A stretch of DNA of 64,000 nt from CBDANZ01 sp965197865 (GTDB taxonomy: Bacteria > Acidobacteriota > Vicinamibacteria > Vicinamibacterales > CAVVIG01). The number at the start of each line of letters is the position of its first letter. Within the stretch, counting starts at the first letter, position 1. Location: NCBI GenBank assembly GCA_965197865.1, contig CBDANZ010000005.1, positions 682,001 through 746,000 of the forward strand, written 5' to 3'. The notes under the pieces are model-generated. The model searched no databases and had not been told where the DNA came from. It worked only from the letters and a program-made list of their open reading frames with translations. This document shows, in pieces, positions 51,542-61,450 of this stretch. A program made the position numbers and the translations under genes.

Positions 51542-52887
51542 CCCAGTCTCTCGCAGATCTTCGGCTCGACGTCCTGGCGATTGTCCGGGCCGCCCTTGGT
51601 GCGGTCGATCCGGGCGTCCTCGTGGAACGTGCGCTGACGGAAGCCGAAGATGTCGCGCAGGCCTTGAGGTCCGCCGTCGTGGCGGGCCTGAACGGCCCGG
51701 CCTACGTCTTGGTTGCCGCGGGAAAAGCGGCGCATGGGATGGCCACGTCGGCCGTGCGACTGCTGGGAACGCGTTTGCGACGGGGCCTGGTAGTTGCCCC
51801 GGTTGCCGTCGAAGTCTCCGGTCCACTCGAGGCGATTGTGGGCAGCCATCCTGTTCCGACGCCCGCCAGTGAAGGCGCGGGACGCCGCGCGCTCGCCTTC
51901 GCGAAGGACGCGCCTCCCGACGGAGGCCTGCTGGTGCTCCTTTCCGGCGGTGCGTCGGCGCTGATGGCGGTTCCGGCGGACGGCGTCACGCTCGAAGAGA
52001 AGGCGCGCACGACGAGTCTCTTGCTGCGCGCCGGCGCCGACATTGGGGCACTCAACGCCGTTCGGAAGCACCTGTCCGCCATCAAGGGCGGCTGGCTCGC
52101 CTCGGACGCCTCGGCGCCCTCGTTCACGCTCGCGATCTCCGACGTCGTGGGCGATGACCTGAGCGTGATCGGATCGGGACCGACGATCGCCGATCCGACA
52201 ACCTTTACCGGTGCGCTTGAAGTGCTGCAGCGCCACGGCGGAATTGACGCCTATCCCGCCGCGGTTGTTGCCCGTCTTGCACGCGGGGCGCGAGGTGAGC
52301 TGCCGGAGACCCCGAAGCCGGGTGACCCGCGCCTCGCCCGAAGCCGCTCGTGGGTGATCGGCGGGCGCCATGCGGCGATGCGTGGGGCCGAAGATGAGGC
52401 GCGGCGCCGCGGGTACGTAGTGCGTGTGACCGAGGCACCGGTGACCGGCGAGGCGCGCGACGCGGCTCGGTTGCGCCTTGCCGCGACGGCGGCCGAAGCC
52501 TCCGGCGGCGGCCGGCCGCTCTGTCTGATCTCGAGCGGGGAGACGACGGTTCACGTCACCGGACCCGGACGTGGCGGACGAAACCAGGAATTCGCGCTTG
52601 CAGGAGCGAGCGCCCTCGAATCACTCGGCGCGTCTGCGGTGCTGGCCAGCGCCGGGACCGACGGCGTCGACGGTGCAACCGACGCGGCCGGGGCGCTCGT
52701 CGACTCGAGCACCATTGAACGCGCCCGTCGCGCCGGCCTTTCTCCGCAGCCGTTTCTCGACGAGAACGACGCGTACGCCTTTTTTAACGCGCTCGGCGAT
52801 CTGATTCACACTGGTCCCAGCGGCACGAACGTCGGCGACCTTCAGGTTCTCCTGATAGGGCAGGGCCTCAATGCCCCTGCGGTATAG
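51538..52887 (+). CDS. Glycerate 2-kinase (MOFRL/DUF4147 family)
   Basis: 450 codons. The protein-like sequence begins LRLDVLAIVRAALGAVDPGV before the first GTG (51622), as the family expects, and the only in-frame initiator there is CTG at 51538, overlapping the preceding stop. The N-terminal lobe has VLVAAGKAAHGMA and LLVLLSGGASALMAVP (nucleotide and phosphate site), NAVRKHLSAIKGG; the MOFRL domain has CLISSGETTVHVTGPGRGGR and SAGTDGVDGATDAAGA. It phosphorylates glycerate in serine or C2 metabolism. Confidence 0.88.
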   Translation: MTQSLADLRLDVLAIVRAALGAVDPGVLVERALTEAEDVAQALRSAVVAGLNGPAYVLVAAGKAAHGMATSAVRLLGTRLRRGLVVAPVAVEVSGPLEAIVGSHPVPTPASEGAGRRALAFAKDAPPDGGLLVLLSGGASALMAVPADGVTLEEKARTTSLLLRAGADIGALNAVRKHLSAIKGGWLASDASAPSFTLAISDVVGDDLSVIGSGPTIADPTTFTGALEVLQRHGGIDAYPAAVVARLARGARGELPETPKPGDPRLARSRSWVIGGRHAAMRGAEDEARRRGYVVRVTEAPVTGEARDAARLRLAATAAEASGGGRPLCLISSGETTVHVTGPGRGGRNQEFALAGASALESLGASAVLASAGTDGVDGATDAAGALVDSSTIERARRAGLSPQPFLDENDAYAFFNALGDLIHTGPSGTNVGDLQVLLIGQGLNAPAV

Positions 52888-52901
52888 GTATAGTCGAAAT
52901 A

Positions 52902-55145
52902 ATGTTTTCACGCGATGACATTCTCGCGCTGATGCGCGAGCGGGTGCACCATCCCGCCGGCATCCGCGAGCTCCTTCAGGTCCTTAAAGTTCCCCGCGTT
53001 GAACGGGCCTCGTTCAGGCGTCACATCAACTCGCTGGTAGCGGTCGGCGACCTCATTCAGATCCGCGGGCAGCGAGTTGGCCTCCCCGAGAAAATGGATC
53101 TCTACGTGGGCCGGCTGCAGGCGCATCCTTCCGGCTACGGCTTCGTTGTTCCCGAGCGGCCGCTCGAAGGCGGGGGCGACATCTATATTTCGGGTGCCCG
53201 GCTCAACGAAGCAATGCACGGTGACCGTGTCATCGCCCGGATCGAGCGGATGAAGGAAGGCGGCAAGGTCGAGGGCCGCATCATCCGCGTTCTCCAGCGC
53301 GCCAACGCCTGGGTCGTCGGCCGATACGACCGCGACGAAGACGCCTCGGGCTACGTCGTGCCGTTCGATCGCCGCGTGTTGCTGGATGTCCAGGTGCCGC
53401 CTGGCCAGGAGGGCGGCGCCTCGCCGGGCGAGATGGTCACGGTCGAGCTGACCAGGTGGCCGACTTCGACGCGTGGGGCCATTGGCCGTGTCGCCGAAGT
53501 CTTGGGCCACATCGACGCGCCCGGCGTGGACACCAAGATCATCATCCGGAAGTACGGCATCGCGGACGCGCACCGGCCTGAAGCGGTCGCGGAGGCGGTC
53601 GGTCTCGGCACAGGGGTGTCGGAGCGCGACATCCATGGACGCCGCGATTTCCGCAACCTCGTCACGGTGACGATCGACGGCGAGCATGCGCGCGATTTTG
53701 ACGATGCGATTACGCTCGAGACGCTGCCGAACGGCCACTTCTGGCTTGGCGTGCACATCGCCGACGTCTCGCACTACGTACAGGAAGAAGGCCCGCTCGA
53801 CCATGAGGCCTACGAGCGCGGCACGTCGGTCTACTTTCCCGAGCGTGTCGTGCACATGTTCCCCTCGGAGCTGGCCACCGGGCTGTGCAGTCTCAACCCT
53901 GGCGTCGACCGCCTCGTGCAGTCGTGTTTTGTGGAAGTGGATCGACGGGGAACCGTAGTCCGGTACGAGTTCCACGACGGCTTGATCAACAGCAACGAGC
54001 GGATGACGTACACAGTTGTAAACGCCATCCTGACAGATCGCGATCCTGAGCTGATGAAACGCTACTTGCCCATCGTGCCGACCCTGGAACAGATGCGCGA
54101 GCTGTTCCGGATCCTTAACGAAACGCGCCGCCGGCGCGGATCGATTGATTTCGACTTACACGAGGCTGAGGTCGTCATCGACGAGGGCGGCATGGTCGAG
54201 GCCGTCATCGCCCTGCAACGGAACGTCGCGCATCGTCTCATCGAGGAGTTCATGCTCCTGGCGAACGAGACGGTCGCCGCGTACCTGGAAGCGCAGGAAG
54301 AGCCGTCGCTCTATCGGATCCACGAGCAGCCCGACGTCTTCAAAGTGGCCAGGTTCGAGGAGTTCATCTCCGGCCTCGGCTACAGTCTGGGCGCGTCGCC
54401 GACCTCGCTCGGGCCACGGCACTTCCAGAAACTGCTTGAGCGGGTTCACGGCAAGCCAGAAGAAAACCCGATCGCGTTCCTCATGGTGCGCACGATGCAG
54501 AAGGCACGCTACGCGCCAGAGAACCTTGGACACTTCGGACTGGCCGCATCGAGCTACACACACTTCACATCGCCAATCCGCCGATATCCCGACCTCGTCG
54601 TGCATCGCGCGCTGCGAGCGGTCCGTCACGGTCTACTGGACGAGGAGACGCGCGAGCAGTGGACGGAAGACCTCCCGGAAATCGCTCGGCACACCTCCGA
54701 GATGGAGCGCCGGGCGAACGAGGCCGAGCGCGAGCTCCTGGAGTGGAAGAAAGTGAAGTTCATGGCCGACAAGGTCGGCGATGAGTTCGAAGGTTACGTT
54801 ACCGGCGTCGCGGCCTTCGGGTTGTTCATCGAGCTCGTCGAGCATTTCGTCGAGGGTCTTGTTCACGTCTCGACGATGGCCGACGACTACTACCGGTTCG
54901 TGGAGAGCGCGCACATGCTGCGCGGCGAAAACGGCGGGAAGGTGTACCGCCTCGGCGACAAGGTGAAGGTCCAGGTCGTCCGCGTCAACATGGACCTTCG
55001 ACAGATCGATCTAGGCCTCGTCGATATCCTCGCCCGGGTCCGAGAAGGAGAGCGCGGCCCCCGGCGGTCGAAGGCAAGGCCCAGGCACGGGCATGGGAGG
55101 AAAAAAGGCAAGAGGAGGAACGTAAAGCTCAGAGGGCGACGCTAG
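52902..55145 (+). CDS. rnr: Ribonuclease R
   Basis: 747 aa. Winged-helix start (HHPAGIRELLQVLKVPRVER), cold-shock domains (LQAHPSGYGFVVPERPLEGG), the RNB catalytic core with DGEHARDFDDAITLE (metal Asp cluster) and ENLGHFGLAASSYTHFTSPI, an S1 domain (FEGYVTGVAAFGLFIELVEH) and a Lys/Arg tail (RPRHGHGRKKGKRRNVK). It is a 3'-5' exoribonuclease that degrades structured RNA. It follows the glycerate kinase by 14 bp. Confidence 0.96.
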   Translation: MFSRDDILALMRERVHHPAGIRELLQVLKVPRVERASFRRHINSLVAVGDLIQIRGQRVGLPEKMDLYVGRLQAHPSGYGFVVPERPLEGGGDIYISGARLNEAMHGDRVIARIERMKEGGKVEGRIIRVLQRANAWVVGRYDRDEDASGYVVPFDRRVLLDVQVPPGQEGGASPGEMVTVELTRWPTSTRGAIGRVAEVLGHIDAPGVDTKIIIRKYGIADAHRPEAVAEAVGLGTGVSERDIHGRRDFRNLVTVTIDGEHARDFDDAITLETLPNGHFWLGVHIADVSHYVQEEGPLDHEAYERGTSVYFPERVVHMFPSELATGLCSLNPGVDRLVQSCFVEVDRRGTVVRYEFHDGLINSNERMTYTVVNAILTDRDPELMKRYLPIVPTLEQMRELFRILNETRRRRGSIDFDLHEAEVVIDEGGMVEAVIALQRNVAHRLIEEFMLLANETVAAYLEAQEEPSLYRIHEQPDVFKVARFEEFISGLGYSLGASPTSLGPRHFQKLLERVHGKPEENPIAFLMVRTMQKARYAPENLGHFGLAASSYTHFTSPIRRYPDLVVHRALRAVRHGLLDEETREQWTEDLPEIARHTSEMERRANEAERELLEWKKVKFMADKVGDEFEGYVTGVAAFGLFIELVEHFVEGLVHVSTMADDYYRFVESAHMLRGENGGKVYRLGDKVKVQVVRVNMDLRQIDLGLVDILARVREGERGPRRSKARPRHGHGRKKGKRRNVKLRGRR

Positions 55146-55148
55146 CTA

Positions 55149-55180
55149 CTTTTCCCTTTTGCCTTGCCTTCTTACTTCCT
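55149..55180 (+). repeat. Pyrimidine heptamer-like array before selB
   Basis: CTTTTCC, CTTTTGC, CTTGC, CTTCTTA, CTTCCT: degenerate units of mostly 7 bp, all pyrimidine-rich on the coding strand, filling the short gap between rnr and selB up to the start codon. Confidence 0.5.
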
Positions 55181-57112
55181 ATGAAGTTTGTCGTCGTCGG
55201 GACCGCGGGCCATATCGATCACGGCAAGAGCGCGCTGGTGCAGGCGCTGACCGGCACCGATCCCGATCGCCTGAAAGAAGAGAAGGCGCGCGGCATCACC
55301 ATCGACCTTGGCTTTGCGCACGCTCAGTTCGAGGACGTCAACTTCGCGTTCATCGATGTTCCCGGGCACGAACGGTTCGTGAAAAACATGCTGGCCGGCG
55401 TTGGCGGCATCGATCTCGTTCTGCTCGTAGTGGCGGCGGACGAATCGGTGATGCCGCAGACGCGCGAGCACTTCGATATCTGCCAGCTTCTGCGGATTCC
55501 GGCCGGGATCGTCGCGCTGACCAAATGGGATCTGGTCGACAGCGACACGCTGGAAATGACGCGCCTCGAGGTCGGCGAGCTTGTGGCCGGTTCGTTTTTC
55601 GAGAGCGCGTCGGTCGTGGCGGTTTCCTCGAAAACCGGGGAGGGCCTCGATCGGCTACGAGCGGCGCTCGTCGCCGCCGCGGCGGCGAAGGGTCGCGGTC
55701 GCACGTTGGAGGGGCCAACACGGCTGCCGATCGATCGCGTCTTCTCGATGAAAGGATTTGGCACAGTGATCACCGGCACGCTGGTGTCCGGACGGGTGCG
55801 TCCCGACGATCGATTGCTCGTCGTCCCCGACGCATCGGTCGGCCGAGGCGTGTCGGTGCGTGGCGTGCAGGTGCACGGGACCCGCAAGGCGGAGGCGGTC
55901 GCCGGAGAGCGCGTCGCCGTGAACCTCGGCGGCGTCGACGTGGGAGACTTCGAACGCGGTCAGGTCCTTGTGAGTCCGGGCGCGTTCGAAGTGACCCGCG
56001 CCGCCGACGCGAGCCTGGAGACGCTGGCGAGCGCCGGGCCGCTCAGACACGGTGCTCGCGTCCGCTTTCATCAGGGCACTGCCGAGGTCATCGGACGCGT
56101 GTCGATCATCGGTCCGGCCGAGGGCGGGACGCAGCTGGCGGTCGGACCAGGTCAACGGGTGTATGTGCGCCTGCGGCTCGAACGCCCCGCGATTCTGGCG
56201 CGAGGTGATCGGTACATCCTTCGCGCCTACTCGCCTCCCTTGACCATCGCGGGCGGGGAGATTCTCGATCCCGCCCCCCCCCGAGCGGCCATTCGTACCA
56301 CGACGGCGATCGACCGCTGCCGGAAGCTGGGGGCTCACCCCGCCGGGTCGATCGAGGCGGAGCTCGCCGCGGTGGTTGTGATGGTGGAGGAGGCGGGTTC
56401 GAAGGGTCTCCCTATGTCGGCGCTGATTTCGCGATCGGGCATCAACGGTCGCGACATCGACCCGCGCGTCGCCGAACTCGTGCAGGCGCACGGGGTTCGG
56501 CGCGCGGCCGACGTGCTGGTTTCCGCGACAATCCTCGACCGGTTGAAAACGTCCATCGTCGATCTGCTGGCTCGGCACCATGTCGCGCAGCCGCTTTCTC
56601 AAGGGATGCCGCGTGAAGAGGCGCGTGAGCGGCTGTTCCGCCATGGCCACCCCGCTGTGTTCGAGCGGGCCGTTCACGATCTGGCGGACGCGGGTGTCGT
56701 GATCGCGCGCGATCGATTAATGCTGGCGACCTACCGCATTCGGCTCTCGCCGGAGGAAGAGCGGGCGCGAGACGGCATTGAGAACACGCTGCGCGCTGCG
56801 GGCCTGACGCCGCCCGACGTAGCTGCGCTGGCTTCTCGAGTGGGCATGACGGCCTCTGTCGCTGATCGCGTGTTGAAGCTGCTACAGCGACAAGAACGGG
56901 TTGTGAAGGTCGAGACGCTGTTCTTTCACCACGAAGCACTGAAAGCGCTGAAAGATCAGGTTGTGGCGATAGGAAAAAGTGGAACGAGAATCGACGTCGC
57001 GAGTTTCAAGGAGCGGTTCGGGGTGACGCGCAAGTTCGCGATCCCGCTACTCGAGTATCTCGATCGCGAGCGGGTGACCCGACGAGTCGGCGATTCAAGG
57101 CTGGTTCTCTGA
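55181..57112 (+). CDS. selB: Selenocysteine-specific translation elongation factor
   Basis: 643 aa. GTPase motifs GHIDHGKSALV, IDVPGHERFVKNM, TKWDLVD; effector loop EKARGITIDLGFA. Domains II and III follow (RLPIDRVFSMKGFGTVITGT), and the C-terminal winged helices (HPAVFERAVHDLADAGVVIA, FKERFGVTRKFAIPLLEYLD) bind the SECIS hairpin. The family-specific FSMKGFGTVVTGT and the RERITRR-type end fit SelB rather than EF-Tu. It implies selenoprotein synthesis in this organism, yet selA, selC and a selenoprotein gene are not in the window. Confidence 0.95.
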   Translation: MKFVVVGTAGHIDHGKSALVQALTGTDPDRLKEEKARGITIDLGFAHAQFEDVNFAFIDVPGHERFVKNMLAGVGGIDLVLLVVAADESVMPQTREHFDICQLLRIPAGIVALTKWDLVDSDTLEMTRLEVGELVAGSFFESASVVAVSSKTGEGLDRLRAALVAAAAAKGRGRTLEGPTRLPIDRVFSMKGFGTVITGTLVSGRVRPDDRLLVVPDASVGRGVSVRGVQVHGTRKAEAVAGERVAVNLGGVDVGDFERGQVLVSPGAFEVTRAADASLETLASAGPLRHGARVRFHQGTAEVIGRVSIIGPAEGGTQLAVGPGQRVYVRLRLERPAILARGDRYILRAYSPPLTIAGGEILDPAPPRAAIRTTTAIDRCRKLGAHPAGSIEAELAAVVVMVEEAGSKGLPMSALISRSGINGRDIDPRVAELVQAHGVRRAADVLVSATILDRLKTSIVDLLARHHVAQPLSQGMPREEARERLFRHGHPAVFERAVHDLADAGVVIARDRLMLATYRIRLSPEEERARDGIENTLRAAGLTPPDVAALASRVGMTASVADRVLKLLQRQERVVKVETLFFHHEALKALKDQVVAIGKSGTRIDVASFKERFGVTRKFAIPLLEYLDRERVTRRVGDSRLVL

Positions 57113-57265
57113 CTTGTGGTCGGTCGTCTCGTTCTTCAACCCATCTTTGAAATTCTTGATCGCGCTGCCGATGCCGCGCCCGAGCTGGGGTAGGCGGTTC
57201 GCCCCGAAAATGATGATCACGATCATCAGGATGATCACCAGCTCAGGCAATCCAAGTCGTCCCAT
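57095..57265 (-). CDS. tatA: Sec-independent translocase protein TatA
   Basis: 56 aa. MGRLGLPELVIILMIVIIIF followed by GANRLPQLGRGIGSAIKNFK: the short membrane helix, FG hinge and amphipathic helix of TatA, with a charged tail (NETTDHKSE). It oligomerises to form the pore of the twin-arginine pathway. It overlaps the selB end by 18 bp on the other strand. The 57266-57419 gap holds no other gene. Confidence 0.93.
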   Translation of the reverse strand: MGRLGLPELVIILMIVIIIFGANRLPQLGRGIGSAIKNFKDGLKNETTDHKSENQP

Positions 57266-57419
57266 GATGCACTCCTCCCCGGCCGTGATAAGCCCGGTCG
57301 CCGAATGAACGATCGACTGGCGGACCGAGGAACTCAGTCGATTGTACTACCACGGGCTCCCCTAGGTGGGCGACCAGGCCAGGACGCGGCCTGCCGCCAC
57401 CGTGATACATTACGCGAGC

Positions 57420-57878
57420 ATGATCGATGTCGAGACCGGACAATTCACTGTGGGAGTCTTCCAGGACGTGGCGTGGGCAGAGAAAGGGCTCGAAGCCTTG
57501 CGCAAGGCCGGCCTGCCGGCTGAGTCGTTGTCGATTCTTGCGAAAGGGAGCCCCGAAGTGGGCCGGCTCATCGAACGGACTCTCGGCGCGCCAGGCGAGC
57601 CGCTCGAGCTGACCGAGACCGGCGCCGTACTGGCGCGCGGCCCGCTCGTTTCCGCGCTGCAGGGCTCGACCCGCGATCTCGCAAGGTTCGGACTGGCCAG
57701 CACGATGCGGCGGGTCGGCTTTCAGGCTCACGACGGCCGCATTTTCGAGGTGCTCACAGCGCGAGGCGGCGTGCTCGTCGCGATCCGCAGCGCGCCGCTC
57801 GCCGCCGACGCGCTGGCGGTCCTTCATGCTTACGGCGGCGGCAACGCCGCCATCGGGGCATGGACGGGCCGGGTGTAG
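57420..57878 (+). CDS. Conserved hypothetical protein, general-stress-like
   Basis: 152 aa. It begins TVGVFQDVAWAEKGLEALRK (as in proteins with a paired-glycine general-stress domain, where a helix binds next to a beta strand) and has GPLVSALQGS in the middle and IFEVLTARGGVLVAIR near the end. No signal peptide, no metal or catalytic motif. It is monocistronic between tatA and the TonB-like gene. Confidence 0.6.
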   Translation: MIDVETGQFTVGVFQDVAWAEKGLEALRKAGLPAESLSILAKGSPEVGRLIERTLGAPGEPLELTETGAVLARGPLVSALQGSTRDLARFGLASTMRRVGFQAHDGRIFEVLTARGGVLVAIRSAPLAADALAVLHAYGGGNAAIGAWTGRV

Positions 57879-58030
57879 GCACCCGGCGTAGACACGCCGT
57901 CCTCGCGCTTCTGCCGTTCGTCTTGACAAGTAATCCACAAATAAGCCTGGATCTTGAGGCACCCTTTTTGCAGTTGCAGCCGTGAGGATTCGTGCGCGAG
58001 AATATTTCTGCACGTCAACATCCGTTCCCA

Positions 58031-58945
58031 ATGGCAAGAACCACCTCACCGCGAGGACGCCAGAGCGACCTTTCCGCCGGAGATCTTTCGGCGCACGTCG
58101 ATGGGGTGCATCCCGCGGAGGTGCCGTTCCTCTTCGAGTGGCAGCCGAAGCGCTTCGGGTGGTCGCTCGTCACGTCGTTCGCCACCAACGTGAGCTTCAT
58201 CCTGCTGCTGGTGCTGGTCAACAGATTCGCACCGCGCTCGCAAGGGGTGACGGCGTTTATGCCCGAGGCAAGCGACCGGCTCGTCTGGTTGAGCGGGCCG
58301 GGTCCGGGCGGCGGCGGCGGCGGCGGAAATCAGATAAAAGAACCGCCCCGCCAGGCCGAGATCCCCGGCAAGGACGAAATCACCGTTCCCGTCGTCGAGC
58401 CCCTGAAGGTCGAGCCGCAGCAGCGGCCCAAGGTGGAGCCGAACCCGGTCCAGCAAGTGAACATTCCCGTGCAGACACTCGCAGCCGCGACAGATTCGCT
58501 GCCTGGCGTGATCGAAGCTCCTCTCGGACCGCCCAGCTTGTCGCAGGGTTCAGGCAGCCTGGGCGGCGCCGGCACTGGAAAGGGATCCGGTATTGGTTCG
58601 GGGGCCGCCTCGGGTCTCGGCGTGGGGTTCGGCGGTGGAACGGGAGGCGGCGCCTATCGCCCTGGCAACGGGGTTACGGTGCCTCGCCTACTGCACGAGG
58701 TGAAGCCATCGTACACCTCCGATGCCATGCGCGCGAAAATCCAGGGCACGGTCCTGCTCGAATGCATCGTCCGACAGGACGGGCTGGTCAGCGATGTGCG
58801 TGTGGTCCGCTCGCTCGACCAGATTTTCGGTCTCGATCAGGAAGCGATCAACGCGACCCGCCAGTGGCGCTTCGCCCCGGGGACGCGCTTTGGCGATCCG
58901 GTGCCGGTGCTCGTCACAGTCGAGTTGACCTTCACGCTGCGCTGA
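58031..58945 (+). CDS. TonB-family energy transducer
   Basis: 304 aa from this ATG; an in-frame GTG at 57992 exists. A single helix (VTSFATNVSFILLLVLVNRF, about residues 42-62) anchors it in the inner membrane. A Pro/Gly-rich spacer (GPGPGGGGGGGNQI, EPLKVEPQQRPKVEP) spans the periplasm. The C-terminal domain begins near residue 210 (VPRLLHEVKPSYTSDAMRAK) and ends RQWRFAPGTRFGDPVPVLVT, the TonB CTD with QWRF(x)P. It powers receptors such as the one at 7383. ExbB/ExbD are not nearby. Confidence 0.88.
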   Translation: MARTTSPRGRQSDLSAGDLSAHVDGVHPAEVPFLFEWQPKRFGWSLVTSFATNVSFILLLVLVNRFAPRSQGVTAFMPEASDRLVWLSGPGPGGGGGGGNQIKEPPRQAEIPGKDEITVPVVEPLKVEPQQRPKVEPNPVQQVNIPVQTLAAATDSLPGVIEAPLGPPSLSQGSGSLGGAGTGKGSGIGSGAASGLGVGFGGGTGGGAYRPGNGVTVPRLLHEVKPSYTSDAMRAKIQGTVLLECIVRQDGLVSDVRVVRSLDQIFGLDQEAINATRQWRFAPGTRFGDPVPVLVTVELTFTLR

Positions 58946-58964
58946 AACCGCGATTGGGTCCCTA

Positions 58965-58985
58965 CTTCTGCCTTCTAACTTCTGA
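58965..58985 (+). repeat. Three heptamers CTTCTGC, CTTCTAA, CTTCTGA
   Basis: Head-to-tail 7-bp units filling the short gap between the convergent tonB and groL genes, followed by a further partial unit CTCTTAG that overlaps the groL stop. Confidence 0.7.
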
Positions 58986-58988
58986 CTC

Positions 58989-60614
<1,626 letters not shown>

Positions 60615-60680
60615 TTCTGTGTTCTCCTCTAGGGCGGCCCTTTCAGAACCGCCAATTTCCGCTGGCCTGGAAGGCCCGCG

Positions 60681-60992
60681 CTACTTCTTCTTCTTGTCCT
60701 CGACGACCCCGAGCACTTCGTCCTCGCGCATGATTAGGTATTCCTGACCGTCGAGCTTGATTTCCTGGCCTGAGTACTTGCCGAAGAGAATGAGATCGCC
60801 GGCCTTAACGTCGAGAGGAATTCGTTTGCCGTCGTCCTTCGACTTGCCGGCGCCCACAGCGATGACCTTGCCCTGCTGCGGCTTTTCCTTGGCGGTGTCC
60901 GGGATGATGATCCCGCCGATCTTCTGTTCACCCTCCTCGAGGCGTTTAACGATGATGCGGTCGTGCAGCGGTCTGACGTTCATGCTCTGCAT
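60681..60992 (-). CDS. groS: Co-chaperonin GroES
   Basis: 103 aa from the ATG 8 bp after GGAG; a second ATG three codons later (MNVRPLHDRI) is the more usual first residue. NVRPLHDRIIVKRLEEGEQK and IPDTAKEKPQQGKVIAVGAG make the mobile loop (EKIGGIIIPDT) and the roof hairpin. The C-terminus is a Lys run (EDKKKK). It is the lid of the chaperonin. Confidence 0.97.
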   Translation of the reverse strand: MQSMNVRPLHDRIIVKRLEEGEQKIGGIIIPDTAKEKPQQGKVIAVGAGKSKDDGKRIPLDVKAGDLILFGKYSGQEIKLDGQEYLIMREDEVLGVVEDKKKK

Positions 60993-61101
60993 ACTCTGTA
61001 CTCCGTCTGTCCCGACTGTTTTGGAGATCCTTGAGCGTTGATGCCCCAGCCTGAAGGCCCGGCCGCCCAAAGCTGCCTGCCACGGATGGCTCTGAAGCTG
61101 G

Positions 61102-61128
61102 TTAGCACTCGACAAGAGCGACTGCTAA
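61102..61128 (-). promoter_or_regulatory. CIRCE operator (HrcA site) of groSL
   Basis: TTAGCACTC, a 9-base gap, then GACTGCTAA. The consensus arm is GAGTGCTAA, so one base differs. It overlaps the promoter start region, the usual place for repression by HrcA. Confidence 0.85.
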
Positions 61129-61155
61129 TTATATGTCACCGGCCGGCACTGTCAA
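61128..61155 (-). promoter_or_regulatory. Sigma-70 promoter of groSL
   Basis: Reverse strand TTGACA (61150-61155) and TATAAT (61128-61133) with 16 bp between, both hexamers at consensus. It drives groS and groL. Confidence 0.85.
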
Positions 61156-61234
61156 GCTGGGAGCGCTGCTGTAGCAAGCTGGGAGCGCTACCTTAAGACC
61201 GAGCAGGCATGAGCGGCCGCCGGCGGGATCCCGG

Positions 61235-61450
61235 CTAACCCGCCCTACGTTTAATCTTGTACGTTCCCATCTTCCGCGTGAGGGTGTTGCGGTGGATACC
61301 GAGGGTCTCGGCGGTTCGGGTGAGGCTGCCGTCAGAAGCGTCCAACATGCGCGCGATGAAACGCTTCTCGAATTCGTGGACGGCGTCGTCGAACTGGACG
61401 CCTTTGTCGACCATATCCTCTATCAGCCGTTCCAATCGCTCGGAGATCAT
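61235..61450 (-). CDS. Fis-type helix-turn-helix regulator
   Basis: 71 aa. RFIARMLDASDGSLTRTAET and LGIHRNTLTRKMGTYKI form the C-terminal HTH_8 of Fis/NtrC proteins; the 40 residues before it contain a helix MISERLERLIEDMVDKGV. It lacks the AAA+ part and is a small DNA-binding protein, possibly a nucleoid or response regulator output. Its start overlaps the purC stop by 4 bp (ATGA), so both are one operon. A GC-rich inverted repeat at 61222-61244 overlaps the stop. Confidence 0.88.
   Translation of the reverse strand: MISERLERLIEDMVDKGVQFDDAVHEFEKRFIARMLDASDGSLTRTAETLGIHRNTLTRKMGTYKIKRRAG

Noticed and set aside
61150..61200. Direct repeat AAGCTGGGAGCGCT upstream of groS as a regulatory box
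   Set aside because: It lies upstream of the -35 on the far side and matches no known operator; two copies alone are weak evidence.
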